DNA of 39,288 nt from positions 1-39,288 of IMG/VR virus record IMGVR_UViG_3300025154_000230; one strand, given 5' to 3'. Below the pieces are notes generated by a model. It did no database searches. It saw only the letters and a list, made by a program, of their open reading frames with translations, and had not been told where the DNA came from. The DNA comes from a virus. The position numbers and the translations under genes are program-made. Below are positions 5,603-16,300 of the stretch, in pieces. Position 1 is the stretch's first letter. The number at the start of each line of letters is the position of its first letter.

Positions 5603-7678
5603 ATGCCCGTTATTAAGTCAAGTACCTCTGTTCTTACGGAGGATTTATACAAGCTGAAAGAAAAGCCGGATAAAACCTTACCCGGAACTTTTATAAGCCA
5701 AATGGAGAAATCTCCCCGCTTTCCGGAGGCTAAAGAGTTTATTTGGAAAAATATTCGGCTGACCCACAAGAAATTGTTTTTGGCGATGAAAGAAAAGTTT
5801 TCGGAGATTCCTTTTTCTTATCAGACCTTATATAAGATTCTTGCTCGGATGAAGATAGAGGAGGGGATAAAAAGCGATGAAGAAATGTATGCGCTCCAAA
5901 AAGACGAACAGGAAAGGATTTTAGGGGAAAAGGAAAATCAAATGGCGCGATTTCACGAACAGAGAAAAAAACATTCAGTGGCTATTAAGCTGGCGGCGAT
6001 GGGACGAGTTAAACATTTTGGCGTAGCGCCCGATATTTTAAGACGAGGACAAAACGACCCGGCTTATTTTGCCGAGAATATTTTAGGGGTAAGGCTTCAT
6101 CCCGGCCAGAAATTCTTTTTGCGCTTATTCCTTATTTTTAAGAAATTGGTGTTCGCGCCCAGCAATCAATACGGCAAATCTTTTATGGTGGCCGTCATTC
6201 ATATTTGGGCCGCCTTTTATAAATTCAATTTAAAGGGTTGGGACGAAGACGAGAGTTGGATAACCAATAAGGGGCTGGTCTTTCAAAAGTATAAGACGGT
6301 CAATATGGCTCCCCGCTTGGAACAGGCTTCGCAGGTTTATGAGTATATTCTTTTAATTCTTCAATCCCAATTCTTTTGGGATAACGACCCGGACGGTGTC
6401 AAATCCGATTATATCCATAATGAATGCCGCTTGCAGAACTTTTTGATTGAACCCTTAAAACTGCCCTCCCGTTATTTGGTGTCGGGCAAACCGATTATTT
6501 ATTCCAATGGCGCGGAAACTAAAATCGTTTGTACTAAAGGGGACAAGGGCGCGATGATTCAAGGCCAGCAATTCGGCTTGATATCAATGGACGAATGCGC
6601 TTTGGAGCCGGGTTTAGAAGATATGGTGATGGCGCGCTTGCCGTCCCGGCTGGTCAAGCACGACGGCACCCTCTGCTTAATCAGCACGGCGGACGCGGAC
6701 GCGCAGGAATCCGGCGCGGAATCCCAATCCAACACTTATGAGTTTTACGAGAAATTGGTAATGACCGGGATGAATAATACCGAACCGTATCATTCTTTGT
6801 TCGCGGAATTATGGGAGGAAAAAGGCTCTCGTTCAATCACCGATATTTTAAATGAAATCAAATCCAAGGCGGGCGAAGAAACGGATACTTGGAAATCTTT
6901 TCTTGGCAAGATGACGGATAATATTTTCTTGTCTAAAAAGATAATCGCCAAGAAAAGAAAAGAGATTGAGGAAGATTCTCCGGAAATGGCTCAACAGATT
7001 TTTGAGGGCATTTTTGTCGGCAATGTGGGCAAGTACTTTAACGCGGACGCGGTTAAGAATTTGTTTTCCGGCGATTGGGAAACCCAAGAAGCAAAATCCG
7101 GCCGAACTTACTGCATTGGCTGCGATTTTGCGGCCGGTAAGGTTTTTTATACGGTTTATACGGTTTGCGATATCACTGATTGGCGGGACGGCTTTGTTCC
7201 CATTGTTAAGATAATCAGGTATCGGGGAAACTCCAAGAACCCGCAAAATCAGATTCAAGAATTGATTGAATTGGCCGAGGAGTATAATGACGCGGATGTG
7301 GCCATTGATGCCAGCTCTTTAGGCGGTTCAGTGATTCAAAGCTACCTTGACACAATCAATACTTTCCCCAATGGTTTCCGGGCGGAAGGCAAAAAAGAGC
7401 TGATGTTTGCATTGCGAAAGTTTTTATTGTATAATAATAACGAAGGTAAATTCAGAGCGCCAGCGCCTGATGGAAAGCTTAATGCTGACCCGTTTATGGC
7501 CTTAAAAAGGGAATTAAATGCGTATCGGGAAGATGATAAGAGGTTGATAAAAGATTGCGTGATGAGCCTCGGTCTGGTAGCGTGGCGTTTGGAACAGCTG
7601 GTTCAAGAAGACGATGTGCCGATTATGACTTATTTTGACCCGCTTTCTTCGGCGGAAAGCGTCCAATTCTGGAATTAA
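5603..7678 (+). CDS. terL: Terminase large subunit
   Basis: 691 residues, the DNA-packaging motor of the phage. An N-terminal extension of about 150 residues precedes the ATPase. Walker A is APSNQYGKS at about residues 185-193, Walker B ends in ISMDE at about 325-329, and the coupling motif CLISTAD follows near 350. The nuclease part has the RNase H-like GCDFAAG near 505-511 and the second acidic patch VAIDASSLGG near 564-573. The length is at the upper end for the family because of the N-terminal helix-rich part. ATG 5603 has no Shine-Dalgarno. It is the first gene of the late operon, with the portal directly after; no small subunit is adjacent. Confidence 0.93.
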   Translation: MPVIKSSTSVLTEDLYKLKEKPDKTLPGTFISQMEKSPRFPEAKEFIWKNIRLTHKKLFLAMKEKFSEIPFSYQTLYKILARMKIEEGIKSDEEMYALQKDEQERILGEKENQMARFHEQRKKHSVAIKLAAMGRVKHFGVAPDILRRGQNDPAYFAENILGVRLHPGQKFFLRLFLIFKKLVFAPSNQYGKSFMVAVIHIWAAFYKFNLKGWDEDESWITNKGLVFQKYKTVNMAPRLEQASQVYEYILLILQSQFFWDNDPDGVKSDYIHNECRLQNFLIEPLKLPSRYLVSGKPIIYSNGAETKIVCTKGDKGAMIQGQQFGLISMDECALEPGLEDMVMARLPSRLVKHDGTLCLISTADADAQESGAESQSNTYEFYEKLVMTGMNNTEPYHSLFAELWEEKGSRSITDILNEIKSKAGEETDTWKSFLGKMTDNIFLSKKIIAKKRKEIEEDSPEMAQQIFEGIFVGNVGKYFNADAVKNLFSGDWETQEAKSGRTYCIGCDFAAGKVFYTVYTVCDITDWRDGFVPIVKIIRYRGNSKNPQNQIQELIELAEEYNDADVAIDASSLGGSVIQSYLDTINTFPNGFRAEGKKELMFALRKFLLYNNNEGKFRAPAPDGKLNADPFMALKRELNAYREDDKRLIKDCVMSLGLVAWRLEQLVQEDDVPIMTYFDPLSSAESVQFWN

Positions 7679-7683
7679 CGAAT

Positions 7684-9438
7684 ATGTTAAATCCGTTTAC
7701 TTGCGAAAAAGAAGAAACAATGGAATCTTCCATTGCTTTGAGTTTGCTTAAAACGAAGTTTAATTCGTCCGGACTTTTATTTGACGCTCAAAGAAGAATT
7801 GATTTGTATAAAAAATATTTGGACTATTACTTGGGCGACGCGGACAAGTATATGGTCCGGGAGCCGGGCCGCCACAAAGAACAAGTTAATCTGGCGCGCC
7901 GCGCCGTTTCAATGATTGCCCACTTTATGATGGACGAATTTCCGGAAGTCCGCGTACCGCGGGATTCGGAAATTATGGCCGGGTATGATATCAGCAATAA
8001 AGAAATTCCTAAGTTTTACGAAGAAGTCAATCGCGCCGAAGCGCTGGGGAAAATTATTCGGGAAAAGGTGTTGGATGAAACCTTACTGAATGTGCTGGAA
8101 TGCCAGAACGGTTTGGAAACCGGCATTTGTTTGGGCGATACCGTTCTTTATCATCCAATGGGAGAAAAAGATGTTTTGAATATTCAGAATATTTTTCCGG
8201 GTCATTGCCGAATGGTTTATTCTTCCTCTAAATTTGACCGGCTTCAAGAAATTTTTATCATCACTCTCCAAAACGCTTCCAGTATTTTAGACCAATACGG
8301 AGTAAATGAGAAATTTAATTTCTCCGACACCGCTTTTAGCGCTTCCAATATCTGGGACTTTGGTTTATTGCAAGGTTCGGACTTGGTTCCGGTCATCACT
8401 TATTACAATGAAAAATATACGGTCAAGTTTACCGAGAAAAATATTTTAAAAGAAACATCTTTGCACGGATTTTCCGAACTGCCGTTTAAAATGATTCCGT
8501 CTTTCCAGAGGCCGTTTCAACCCAACGGCATTTCTTTATTGGCCGATTATATTCCTTTAATCAATCGATACAATGAAATGATTTCCGATGAAATGGATAT
8601 CGTTAAAATTTATTCCAAACCCAAGGTGATTATTTCCAACGCGACGCAGAAAGAAGTGGACGCGCTGCGCGCGATGTGGAAAAGCGGCATTGTGGTTTCC
8701 CGCAATAATATCAATGTTCAAATGTTCGAGCCGAAAGGCAATGTTTACAATATGGAGCAAGCGCTTCACCGCGTCACTGATGAGATAATGAAAGTGCTGG
8801 GTCTGCCTCCGGCCGTTTGGGGAACGCCCGAAGGGTCAATCAACACCGGCGTTTCTTTAACTGTCCAGTACACGCCCACCTTGCAGATTGCCCAGACGAT
8901 TTATAAAAATTGGCGTCCGGCTTTAAAAGGTATTTTATCTTTTTATTTAAAAGAATTGGAAAAAAGAAATAAGGAATATTCTTATGAGATTGACGGCAAG
9001 AAAAAGACCGTTAAATACAAAGAATTGATTAACGGCAATTATTCCGTAGAACTGAAACCGCGCTTCCGCTTCCCGCGCGATGAATCGATTATGATTTCCA
9101 ATGTGGTTAATAAGACCGACCGTTTGGGCTTGCCTCGGACAATCGCTTTGGAAGAACTGGGCTATCGCTCGCCCGAGGATGTGATGACTTTGAAAGCGTG
9201 GGAAGACTTCAACCCGATTCTTTCTCCGGAAAAGATGTCCGATATGGTGATTAAAATGCAACAGAATCAAATGGCCTTGCAGGAAAAGATAACGGCCTTA
9301 ACTCCTCCTCAACCTACCCAGCCTTCCGGCGGCACAATGCCTAATCCGGAAAATATGGGACAGGGCAATCCGACCAATCAGCCGGTTGCCCCCACCGGTC
9401 CGGTTCAGCCCGGCTCCGTGGTAATGCCTCCTCAATAA
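7684..9438 (+). CDS. Portal protein
   Basis: 584 residues; forms the dodecameric ring at the capsid vertex through which DNA is pumped. Supporting features: N-terminal YYLGDADKYM..LARRAVSMIAHFMMDEFPEVRVP (helical wing), the central SPP1-gp6/T7-gp8-like stem region with MSDEM-type helices, and the late LGLPPAVWGTPEGSINTGVSL stretch typical of portals. The C-terminal 60 residues are a proline/glutamine-rich tail (PPQPTQPSGG..), probably disordered inside the capsid. It lies five bases after terL, the usual order. No Shine-Dalgarno at ATG 7684; an internal ATG at 7720 is a possible alternative. Confidence 0.88.
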   Translation: MLNPFTCEKEETMESSIALSLLKTKFNSSGLLFDAQRRIDLYKKYLDYYLGDADKYMVREPGRHKEQVNLARRAVSMIAHFMMDEFPEVRVPRDSEIMAGYDISNKEIPKFYEEVNRAEALGKIIREKVLDETLLNVLECQNGLETGICLGDTVLYHPMGEKDVLNIQNIFPGHCRMVYSSSKFDRLQEIFIITLQNASSILDQYGVNEKFNFSDTAFSASNIWDFGLLQGSDLVPVITYYNEKYTVKFTEKNILKETSLHGFSELPFKMIPSFQRPFQPNGISLLADYIPLINRYNEMISDEMDIVKIYSKPKVIISNATQKEVDALRAMWKSGIVVSRNNINVQMFEPKGNVYNMEQALHRVTDEIMKVLGLPPAVWGTPEGSINTGVSLTVQYTPTLQIAQTIYKNWRPALKGILSFYLKELEKRNKEYSYEIDGKKKTVKYKELINGNYSVELKPRFRFPRDESIMISNVVNKTDRLGLPRTIALEELGYRSPEDVMTLKAWEDFNPILSPEKMSDMVIKMQQNQMALQEKITALTPPQPTQPSGGTMPNPENMGQGNPTNQPVAPTGPVQPGSVVMPPQ

Positions 9439-9459
9439 TATTATTATTATTATTATTTA
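9439..9459. repeat. (TAT/ATT)n trinucleotide tract
   Basis: About seven TAT units between the portal stop and the next gene. Prone to slippage; it separates two genes and may tune translation of the second. Confidence 0.8.
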
Positions 9460-9471
9460 ATTAGAATTAGT

Positions 9472-9762
9472 ATGATAGAAAGATTCCCAACGATAATAAA
9501 TAAACCGGAAACAAATATGGACCGCATTAGAATTGAAGGAGCGAAAAAAAAAGCGCTCCGAAGCAGGTTTCCAAATTTAGAAAGATTCCCAACAATAATA
9601 GATGAACCAAGAGGCGACCCTCAAAGAATAAGTGACGATATGAGAAGAAAAACTCAAGCGCGTGAAGACCAGTTGAGAAAAGAATATACTTTAATAAAAC
9701 CTATAGAACAACCTAATGAGCGACCGATAAAAAGAAGACAAAGTAAAAGAATGTGGCAATAA
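9472..9762 (+). CDS. Small basic protein with internal duplication
   Basis: 96 residues. ERFPTIINKP near the N-terminus recurs as ERFPTIIDEP about 35 residues later, each followed by a segment ending in RI, so the protein arose by duplication of a 35-residue unit. It is rich in Arg, Lys and Pro with no hydrophobic core, suggesting an intrinsically disordered or DNA/protein-binding peptide. It sits between the portal and the next virion-type gene. Function unknown. Confidence 0.65.
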   Translation: MIERFPTIINKPETNMDRIRIEGAKKKALRSRFPNLERFPTIIDEPRGDPQRISDDMRRKTQAREDQLRKEYTLIKPIEQPNERPIKRRQSKRMWQ

Positions 9763-9774
9763 TACGTTAATAAT

Positions 9775-11349
9775 ATGCTTTGGAAAAATCAATTAAAGAA
9801 AATGAATGTTACATCTTCGGTCGCCGATGCGATGCAACGCGCCCAATTTTGGAGGCAGACCGCTACCGCGCGCGATAATGAAATGATAATGAAATGGGTA
9901 AACGGCGACTTGCCGGGCAAGTTTGATGAATTGAATTCTTTTTTTCAATCCCGTTTATCCGGTTCGGGAACTCGGATGGAAAAGGAGGGGATAGCTACCG
10001 CTTTTCAAGGAGCTAAAAGCACTAAATCAAATTTAGATGACGCGATGAATGAACAAATGTTTAAAGACGGACATTTGTCTTTTGCCGATTTGGCGAGTTA
10101 TGTTTCCAAGAGAAAAGGGGAAACCCCGTCTGGCGAGAAAGAATATATTTTTAAAGAATCCGGCGGACAGCAACTGGATAATTTAACCCGGATTTTTAAT
10201 GAATCGCAGGAAACAACGCGCTTTGCCCAAGAAAAGGATATGGGAACTAAATTCAATACCGGAATGATTGATTATAATACTTATAAAGGATTTTTAGATA
10301 ATCAACATAATTTATACGACCCGGCTTCCGCTCGCGCGGCATCAATCAATGAAACGCGTTATCGGATTACTCCGGACTTTAAACTTAAAGAATTGGAATC
10401 AATGTTCAGGACGGGCGCTTTCGCGCAAAGGAACGCGGAAGGCGGTTATGACCAAGAAGAAAATCTTACCGGATATATCGGCGCGTTAAAGGATTTGGAA
10501 CAACGCTATGGACACGGTTCAGATGAACAAAGAAAAGTAAACACTATGGTTCTTGACGCGGATGACACGCGGCGGCAATTCAGATTCTCCGGAAAACTGA
10601 ATGCTCAAGCGACAATATATAATAATGCGTATGGAGGATTTATGAAAGCGAAATCGGATTATGATACGGCTGTGGAGCAATATCGAATGAATCCCACTTC
10701 GGAAAATTATGCCAAAGTGCAAAATGCTTACGCGCCTTATAAAACATCTTTTGATTCTTTTATAAACGCGGAAACGGATTATAAAAATTTGGAAAGAGAG
10801 GCCGGAAATTTGACCAAATACGGTATGCCGATAATCACCGCTAAAGCGGTGCCGGGTCTGACTGATATTACTCCTATTCAAACCCCCACCCCCGCTCCCG
10901 CTCCCGTGGATAATGCTCAACCCACCCCCACCCCTGCTCCTGATACAAGTATTGTCCAACCGCCTGTTCAAGAAATTGTCCAGCCTCCTGCTCAAATTAC
11001 TCCTCCGGCGCCCAGCTATAATGTTCGTCAGATTTTGAATGCGAATGCTATGAAAAATATAAGTCAAGGAGATTATTACAAGGTGGGCGACAGTTTTTTC
11101 CTTCGTTCCGGATTGGACTCGCGAATGTATGAAAATGCCGCGGTTATGGGCGGATATAAAGGCAGTTATAAGGATATAACACGCGCTGATAATCCCAATT
11201 TTGAAAAGATTTTAGATGTAAATTCTTTAAATAAATATAAAAAAGACGGGAAACTTCCCACTTATGTATTTAAGGTGGGCAATGATTATTATGTCGACCC
11301 GACTAAAAAAATAACCGGTACCACTAAAACAGTGACCGGCTGGTTATAA
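9775..11349 (+). CDS. Putative virion protein with Pro-rich linker
   Basis: 524 residues, unrecognised. Residues 1-350 are mostly helical, charged and repetitive (DYDTAVEQYRMNPTSENYAKVQ), then a linker of about 60 residues made of PTPAPAP-type repeats (near 365-425), then a compact C-terminal domain with two KVGD/KVGN-DYY.. segments (YYKVGDSFFLR and FKVGNDYYVDP) that look like a repeated small beta motif. Its place between portal and scaffold genes in a tightly packed late operon suggests a structural or ejected protein. Confidence 0.7.
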   Translation: MLWKNQLKKMNVTSSVADAMQRAQFWRQTATARDNEMIMKWVNGDLPGKFDELNSFFQSRLSGSGTRMEKEGIATAFQGAKSTKSNLDDAMNEQMFKDGHLSFADLASYVSKRKGETPSGEKEYIFKESGGQQLDNLTRIFNESQETTRFAQEKDMGTKFNTGMIDYNTYKGFLDNQHNLYDPASARAASINETRYRITPDFKLKELESMFRTGAFAQRNAEGGYDQEENLTGYIGALKDLEQRYGHGSDEQRKVNTMVLDADDTRRQFRFSGKLNAQATIYNNAYGGFMKAKSDYDTAVEQYRMNPTSENYAKVQNAYAPYKTSFDSFINAETDYKNLEREAGNLTKYGMPIITAKAVPGLTDITPIQTPTPAPAPVDNAQPTPTPAPDTSIVQPPVQEIVQPPAQITPPAPSYNVRQILNANAMKNISQGDYYKVGDSFFLRSGLDSRMYENAAVMGGYKGSYKDITRADNPNFEKILDVNSLNKYKKDGKLPTYVFKVGNDYYVDPTKKITGTTKTVTGWL

Positions 11350-11352
11350 TTT

Positions 11353-11943
11353 ATGGCTTACGATAAATTTGAACTTCCACCCAATACAGGATTCACCGCT
11401 CCGGTCAAACCGTCAGAGCTTTTAGGTTTTCAAGAAAAGCTGGCGATGGCGCCGATTGAATTCAAGCAAATTCAGCAGGATGCTCTTTCCAAAAGATTAA
11501 GTAATCTGGCCGAGGAATGGAATAATGAAAAAGTGGATAATAAAAAGTTTTTCAGCCAGTTGGATGAAATTGGTAAACAGGCTACCCCCGGAGTTTTTCA
11601 AAATCAAGTGAACACGATGAAGAGAGTGTATCAGCATAAATCTTTGGAAAGAAACTTGGAAACGGAATTTAATACTTTATCCGGCGATGTGATTTCTAAG
11701 AAAGTCGGTTTGCAGGAAGCTTATATTAAAGTGAGCCAGCTCTCCAAAATGGCGGCCGTAGGCGGGTCAAAAAATCTATCCGCCGCTTATTATCTGCGCG
11801 GCCAGCAACTGTTGAATCAAATTAAAAATGAAATGGAATCGGAACGGCGCGCTCTTTTAGGCGAACAGAAAGCGGCGGTTAAGGAGGAAGAAAAAGCCAG
11901 ACAAAAAGCGGCTGAAGATTCTGTTGCTGATTTATTTAATTGA
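11353..11943 (+). CDS. Helical protein of unknown function, likely virion-associated
   Basis: 196 residues, almost entirely predicted helix, with charged ends and a C-terminal stretch rich in Glu, Lys and Ala (EEEKARQKAAEDS). It starts three bases after the previous stop in a TTTATGG context and ends just before the next gene. The N-terminal PPNTGFTAPVKPSELLGFQEKL resembles docking segments of internal virion proteins, but that is only an impression. Confidence 0.65.
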   Translation: MAYDKFELPPNTGFTAPVKPSELLGFQEKLAMAPIEFKQIQQDALSKRLSNLAEEWNNEKVDNKKFFSQLDEIGKQATPGVFQNQVNTMKRVYQHKSLERNLETEFNTLSGDVISKKVGLQEAYIKVSQLSKMAAVGGSKNLSAAYYLRGQQLLNQIKNEMESERRALLGEQKAAVKEEEKARQKAAEDSVADLFN

Positions 11944-11954
11944 ATTATTTTATT

Positions 11955-13358
11955 ATGGCTAATCAAATATATTTAAAACCCCAAGAAAAACTCGATGAAG
12001 CTTATCGCCGTTTAAAAAACTACGAGATAGGCTTTGACACATTTATTCAATTAACCGACCCCGGACATCCCGGAGGGATTTGGAGCGATAAATTGGCTCA
12101 ACTGGACGCTGTTCAAGAGAATAAAGATACTTGGAATTATTTAAGTTCTGATACGCAAAGTAAAATACTTAAAGCCAAACAAGAAATTTTAGCGGGGAAA
12201 GTTCCCGAAGGAATGGCTAATCCTTATAAAAATTATGATGACCGAGTAGCCGCGGAAGAAAAAGGGTCAGCCGAGAGTATTTTTAAAGATTGGCGGTTGA
12301 ATATTGAAAGCAATGAAGATAAAATGGTGGGGGTAATAGATATGTCTAAAGAGGGAGCGATGAATCTGACTATGGTCGGCAAATCGCAAATTAAAGATAA
12401 TGATGATTTTATAACAGTCAAAATAAATGACGGCGAATCTCCGAGCGGTGTTCCTATCAATCCGCGCCAAGCGGTTTTTAAAGGAAGATTGGAAGGAACC
12501 GACCCGGAAAAACGATTAGTAGTGAATCTGCCCAATGCTCAAGGGACGCTTTCAATCAATCGGGGCATAACTGGCGCTTCCGCCGGTTCCTCATATACTA
12601 AAGCGGGACGGATAGCCGCCGCTCAAGCGGCTCGTCAAGCGATGAGAGATGAGGGTCAATTTATTGATTCCAACGGAATAAGCCGTCAAATTTCTTCCGA
12701 CCCGGCTGACCCGGATGGAGCTTTTTCTATTGTTTTAGATAAAGATAAACACGAAGAAAATACTAATAAACTGAAATATATCAATCAAATGTACCGGCAG
12801 ACTATCGGTTCTCCCGATTTGAGCAGTCCAACCGGAGAAAAAAGTTCGGAAGCTCCGGCTGATTATTTATCATATGCTTTGGATTCATTAAATTCGGGAA
12901 TGGATATAAATACTTTACAAAAACAAATGCAAGGCGATTCGCGCGCGATTGCCAATCGTACTCAACAGAAAGCGTTAATTGACGCGCAAAACGCTTTACC
13001 GGCCGCGCCGCAACAGGAACAACCGCAAACGCCTCAAATGACTATTCCGGAGAATCAATCCGCTTATAATCTTGGTCAAGGCGCTTTGGGTATGGCGGCG
13101 GGCGCGCAAGGAGGGGTTGAGGGCGCTATGGGTGTAGCCGCTCAAAATGTTCAAGGAGCCAGAGGAGCCGCTCAAGGAATTGCTCGCGCGGCCGCCCCCG
13201 CGGTTCAAGCGGTTGGCCAAGGTATCGGGCAAGTCGGTCAAGGAGCGGTTGATATTGCCGGACAAAATTTAGCTTCCGCTTTTAATGCGGCGCAAGGCGC
13301 GGCTTCTAAAGGCGTAGGCGCTTTTCGTTCCTTTGCCAAGGGTTTATTTGGCCGATAA
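11955..13358 (+). CDS. Ala/Gln-rich protein, likely virion-associated
   Basis: 467 residues from ATG 11955 (MANQIYLKPQEKL). A TTG-initiated form six bases into the upstream gene's end is less likely, because TATTATGGC matches neighbouring starts. Residues 1-300 look globular. The last 120 are low-complexity Ala/Gly/Gln with heptad-like repeats (GVAAQNVQGARGAAQGIARA), ending FAKGLFGR. Such amphipathic Ala/Gly tails occur in phage internal or membrane-interacting ejection proteins; this is inference. Confidence 0.7.
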   Translation: MANQIYLKPQEKLDEAYRRLKNYEIGFDTFIQLTDPGHPGGIWSDKLAQLDAVQENKDTWNYLSSDTQSKILKAKQEILAGKVPEGMANPYKNYDDRVAAEEKGSAESIFKDWRLNIESNEDKMVGVIDMSKEGAMNLTMVGKSQIKDNDDFITVKINDGESPSGVPINPRQAVFKGRLEGTDPEKRLVVNLPNAQGTLSINRGITGASAGSSYTKAGRIAAAQAARQAMRDEGQFIDSNGISRQISSDPADPDGAFSIVLDKDKHEENTNKLKYINQMYRQTIGSPDLSSPTGEKSSEAPADYLSYALDSLNSGMDINTLQKQMQGDSRAIANRTQQKALIDAQNALPAAPQQEQPQTPQMTIPENQSAYNLGQGALGMAAGAQGGVEGAMGVAAQNVQGARGAAQGIARAAAPAVQAVGQGIGQVGQGAVDIAGQNLASAFNAAQGAASKGVGAFRSFAKGLFGR

Positions 13359-13361
13359 TAT

Positions 13362-13385
13362 ATGGAGCTTTAGCTCTGATTTATG
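13362..13385 (+). promoter_or_regulatory. AGCTTTAGCT hairpin with four-codon mini-frame before a start
   Basis: GGAGCTTTAGCTC (13364-13376) is a short palindrome placed directly before ATG 13383. An upstream ATG-GAG-CTT-TAG (13362-13373) makes a three-residue frame. The same arrangement appears twice at 30375-30420. Confidence 0.5.
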
Positions 13386-16300
13386 GCAATTTTTCAAGAA
13401 GCGGAAAAAAAATATAAAGAAGAAATGATTGCTTCGCAGCAAAAAACTGCGGAGAATTTTGATTCGCAAAAATTTTATGCCGAAGCGCAAAATGTAAACA
13501 CGGAACGGCGGCAAGCTTTGGATGATTGGATGAATCAGGTGAAGCAATCCACCGGCGGTCAAGATTGGTTAAGGAGAGATATTTTCCCCGCGCCTGCGCC
13601 TCCTGATTTTAGAAGCGAGGCGCAAAAATTAAAAGATAAGGGAGTGGGAACCTTTTCTTCGGAAGGAATAAAAAATACTCTTATTTCCGCGCCGGTGGAA
13701 GTGGGGAAATCAATGTGGAATGTGGCCAAAGGATTGCCGGACGCTTTTATTTTCAGTCCGTTGCGGACTTTCGGTTCTTTTGCTTTTAACGCGGTTGACC
13801 CTTTTTTAAAAAAAGACTCGGCATTGCGCGCCGGTTTGAAAGAATATGGGATAATGACTACGCCAGAGAAGCATAAAAAAGAAGCGATGGATTGGGCGAG
13901 AACGGTGGTGGCGTTTAAATATTCCAATGGAACCGCGGATGATTTTGAACGGAAAGCCATAGAATATTATGATAATCATAAAATGCAGATGGCTTTAGCC
14001 GGACCGCTTATTTCAATCGGCGATGTAATGCTGCTTCCCGGTTCTTGGTGGAAGTTGGGCAGGGCGGCGATAAAAGAAGTGGCGTTGGGCCAGAAAACAA
14101 TCAGCGAGGTTTATGGAATTTCCAAGACGGGTTTGGCGGGTAAAGTATTTAATAGAAAATTGGTTATTCCGAGAAAAACCGGACAGGCTGTAAAAACCTT
14201 AGAAGAAAGAATATCCAGTCTTAAAGCTTTAACTGCTAAGAGTGCGGAGTTTACCGTGGAAGCGGAACCAATCAGAATGGCCGGACACGCTGATATTAAA
14301 GTAATAGGCGGAGAAGATACGATTAAAACAGCCGGGAGAATAGCCGGTAAACTTGTTGATGATACGGCTCCGATGACCAAAGAAGCGGCGGAAACCGCCG
14401 CTAAAGAATTAACAAATAAAGCCTATAAAGGCGTTGATGTTTTTGAAGTTGATGTAAAGGGCAAAAAAGGTTGGTTGCCGACTTATTCGGAACGGCCGCC
14501 AAAGATTGATATTGGCGACATAGGGGAAAAAGCCGTATTGCAGGAAAAGGCTTTTAAAGAGGCGAATCAAATTGTGGAAAACGGTTCTGATTTGATGAAG
14601 AAAAAATTATTGCAGGTTTTGGATGAAACCGGCGATAATATTGATTTTTTTATAAAAGATACGCCGGAGGCGGCCGCCATAAGAAAATATATTCACGAGG
14701 ATACTCCCGTTAAAAAGACTTTGGAAATAGCTCCAGAAATGAAAGCAATGGATGCGGCTGATGCGGCGACTCATCAGAAGTATCAAAAATTGCAGGAAAC
14801 CCAAGTGGAATTAGATGGTTTGAAAGAAGCTTTAAATCAACATCCTTTTGATGAATTGAAAAAATTGCTTAAATTAACAGTGGGAAAATATAAGAATGAA
14901 TTGCCGGAAGTAGGCAAAGAAATTACCGGCGCTAACGCTAAAACTATTTTTGGCCGGTATGGCGATGAAATCGCCGCTGGCTTGGGATACGCGGACAGCG
15001 AAGCTTTGCGCGCTGATTTTTTGAAATTCAAGGAAATGCTTGACCGCCAAAAACTTTTAGATGACGAAATTAAATCGGTTGGCAAGGAATTGAAAATTAA
15101 AGAAACGACTTATGGATATAGCGCGACTGATTATCCGGAAGCGGCGGATAAGTTTAAAGCGGAAAAATTAACATCTAAGGAAGCGCAAAAAGCGCAAGCT
15201 TTTCAAGAAGCGATGAATAAAGAACTTGACCGCTTGGCGGGCAAGGCGGGCGAGTGGGAAACAAAACTCCAAGCGCCGGTGGAATATAATCGTGATATTG
15301 TTTTAGGTAAAGCGATTTATGGACCGATAGATAAATTTTTGGATATAGTCGCTAATCCGGCCAAGGCTAAATTTGAGAAAATTTTTCAATCGCATATGTT
15401 TGAAAATTATTGGAAAACTCTGGCGCAAATTGGAAAAAAACAAGCTCAAGATTTATCTTATAAAGCTATGTTGGAACGGGAAGGAATTAAAAGGTACGCG
15501 TCTGATTTAATCGCTAAAAGGAATCCGGGGATTGCTAAAGCGGAAATAATCGCCGCGGGAGAAAAGGCGGTTGAAATTTTTAATAAAAAGGGATTAAAAT
15601 ACGCCTTATCGGAAATAGGCGGAGATGTTTCTAAGTTTGAAAAATTTACCGGTCTGGGAAAAATGAAAGTTCAGAAACACGCTTTTGAACAATTTTTGGA
15701 AGATGAAGGATTGACTTGGGAAAAAACAATGAATGACCTCGTTGATATGTTAGAACAGAGAAGTCCTGATTGGACACCGGAATTGTTTGACCAGATTATT
15801 AAAGAGCAAGGTGAAAATGCCGGTTCTTATTTTGCAAAAATGAAGCTTGATTTTGTTATGAATGGAGAAAAGAATATGTTTCCTGAAATGAAAGAATTTT
15901 ATAAAATGGTTAAAGGAGTATTCGAGGGTGATACTGAATTGTTGCAAAAAATTGACGCTGTAAAATTTGACCAAGCTTTGGAACGCAAACTCAAACCCTT
16001 AAAAGATATGGGTATGACTGCCGACGCTTTTAAAAAAGCGGCAGATAATCCCACTTATTATCATCATATTGTGGAAAAATACGGAAAGTTTTTTGAAACT
16101 CGGCCGAGGCCGATAGTCGCTCATACGCCTAATTTTGTGAAGAAAATGAAAGGCGCGGAGAATTATTCGCGTGATGTTATTCTGTCTATGGCGACTTATA
16201 AGCACGAAATAGAATCAACTTTCATTATGCACGATTTAATCAGAAAAGTTTATTCAACTTTGGGAAAAAGCTCGGAAGAAGTAATGCTGAAAGGATTGAA

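Noticed and set aside
6848-7258. 136-residue minus-strand frame inside the terminase gene
   Set aside because: Lies entirely within a clear terminase coding sequence; opposite-strand shadow with no promoter or ribosome binding site.
10519-11067. 182-residue minus-strand frame opposite the 9775 gene
   Set aside because: Arg/Ile/Ser-rich shadow of the Pro-rich linker and coding strand; no start signal.
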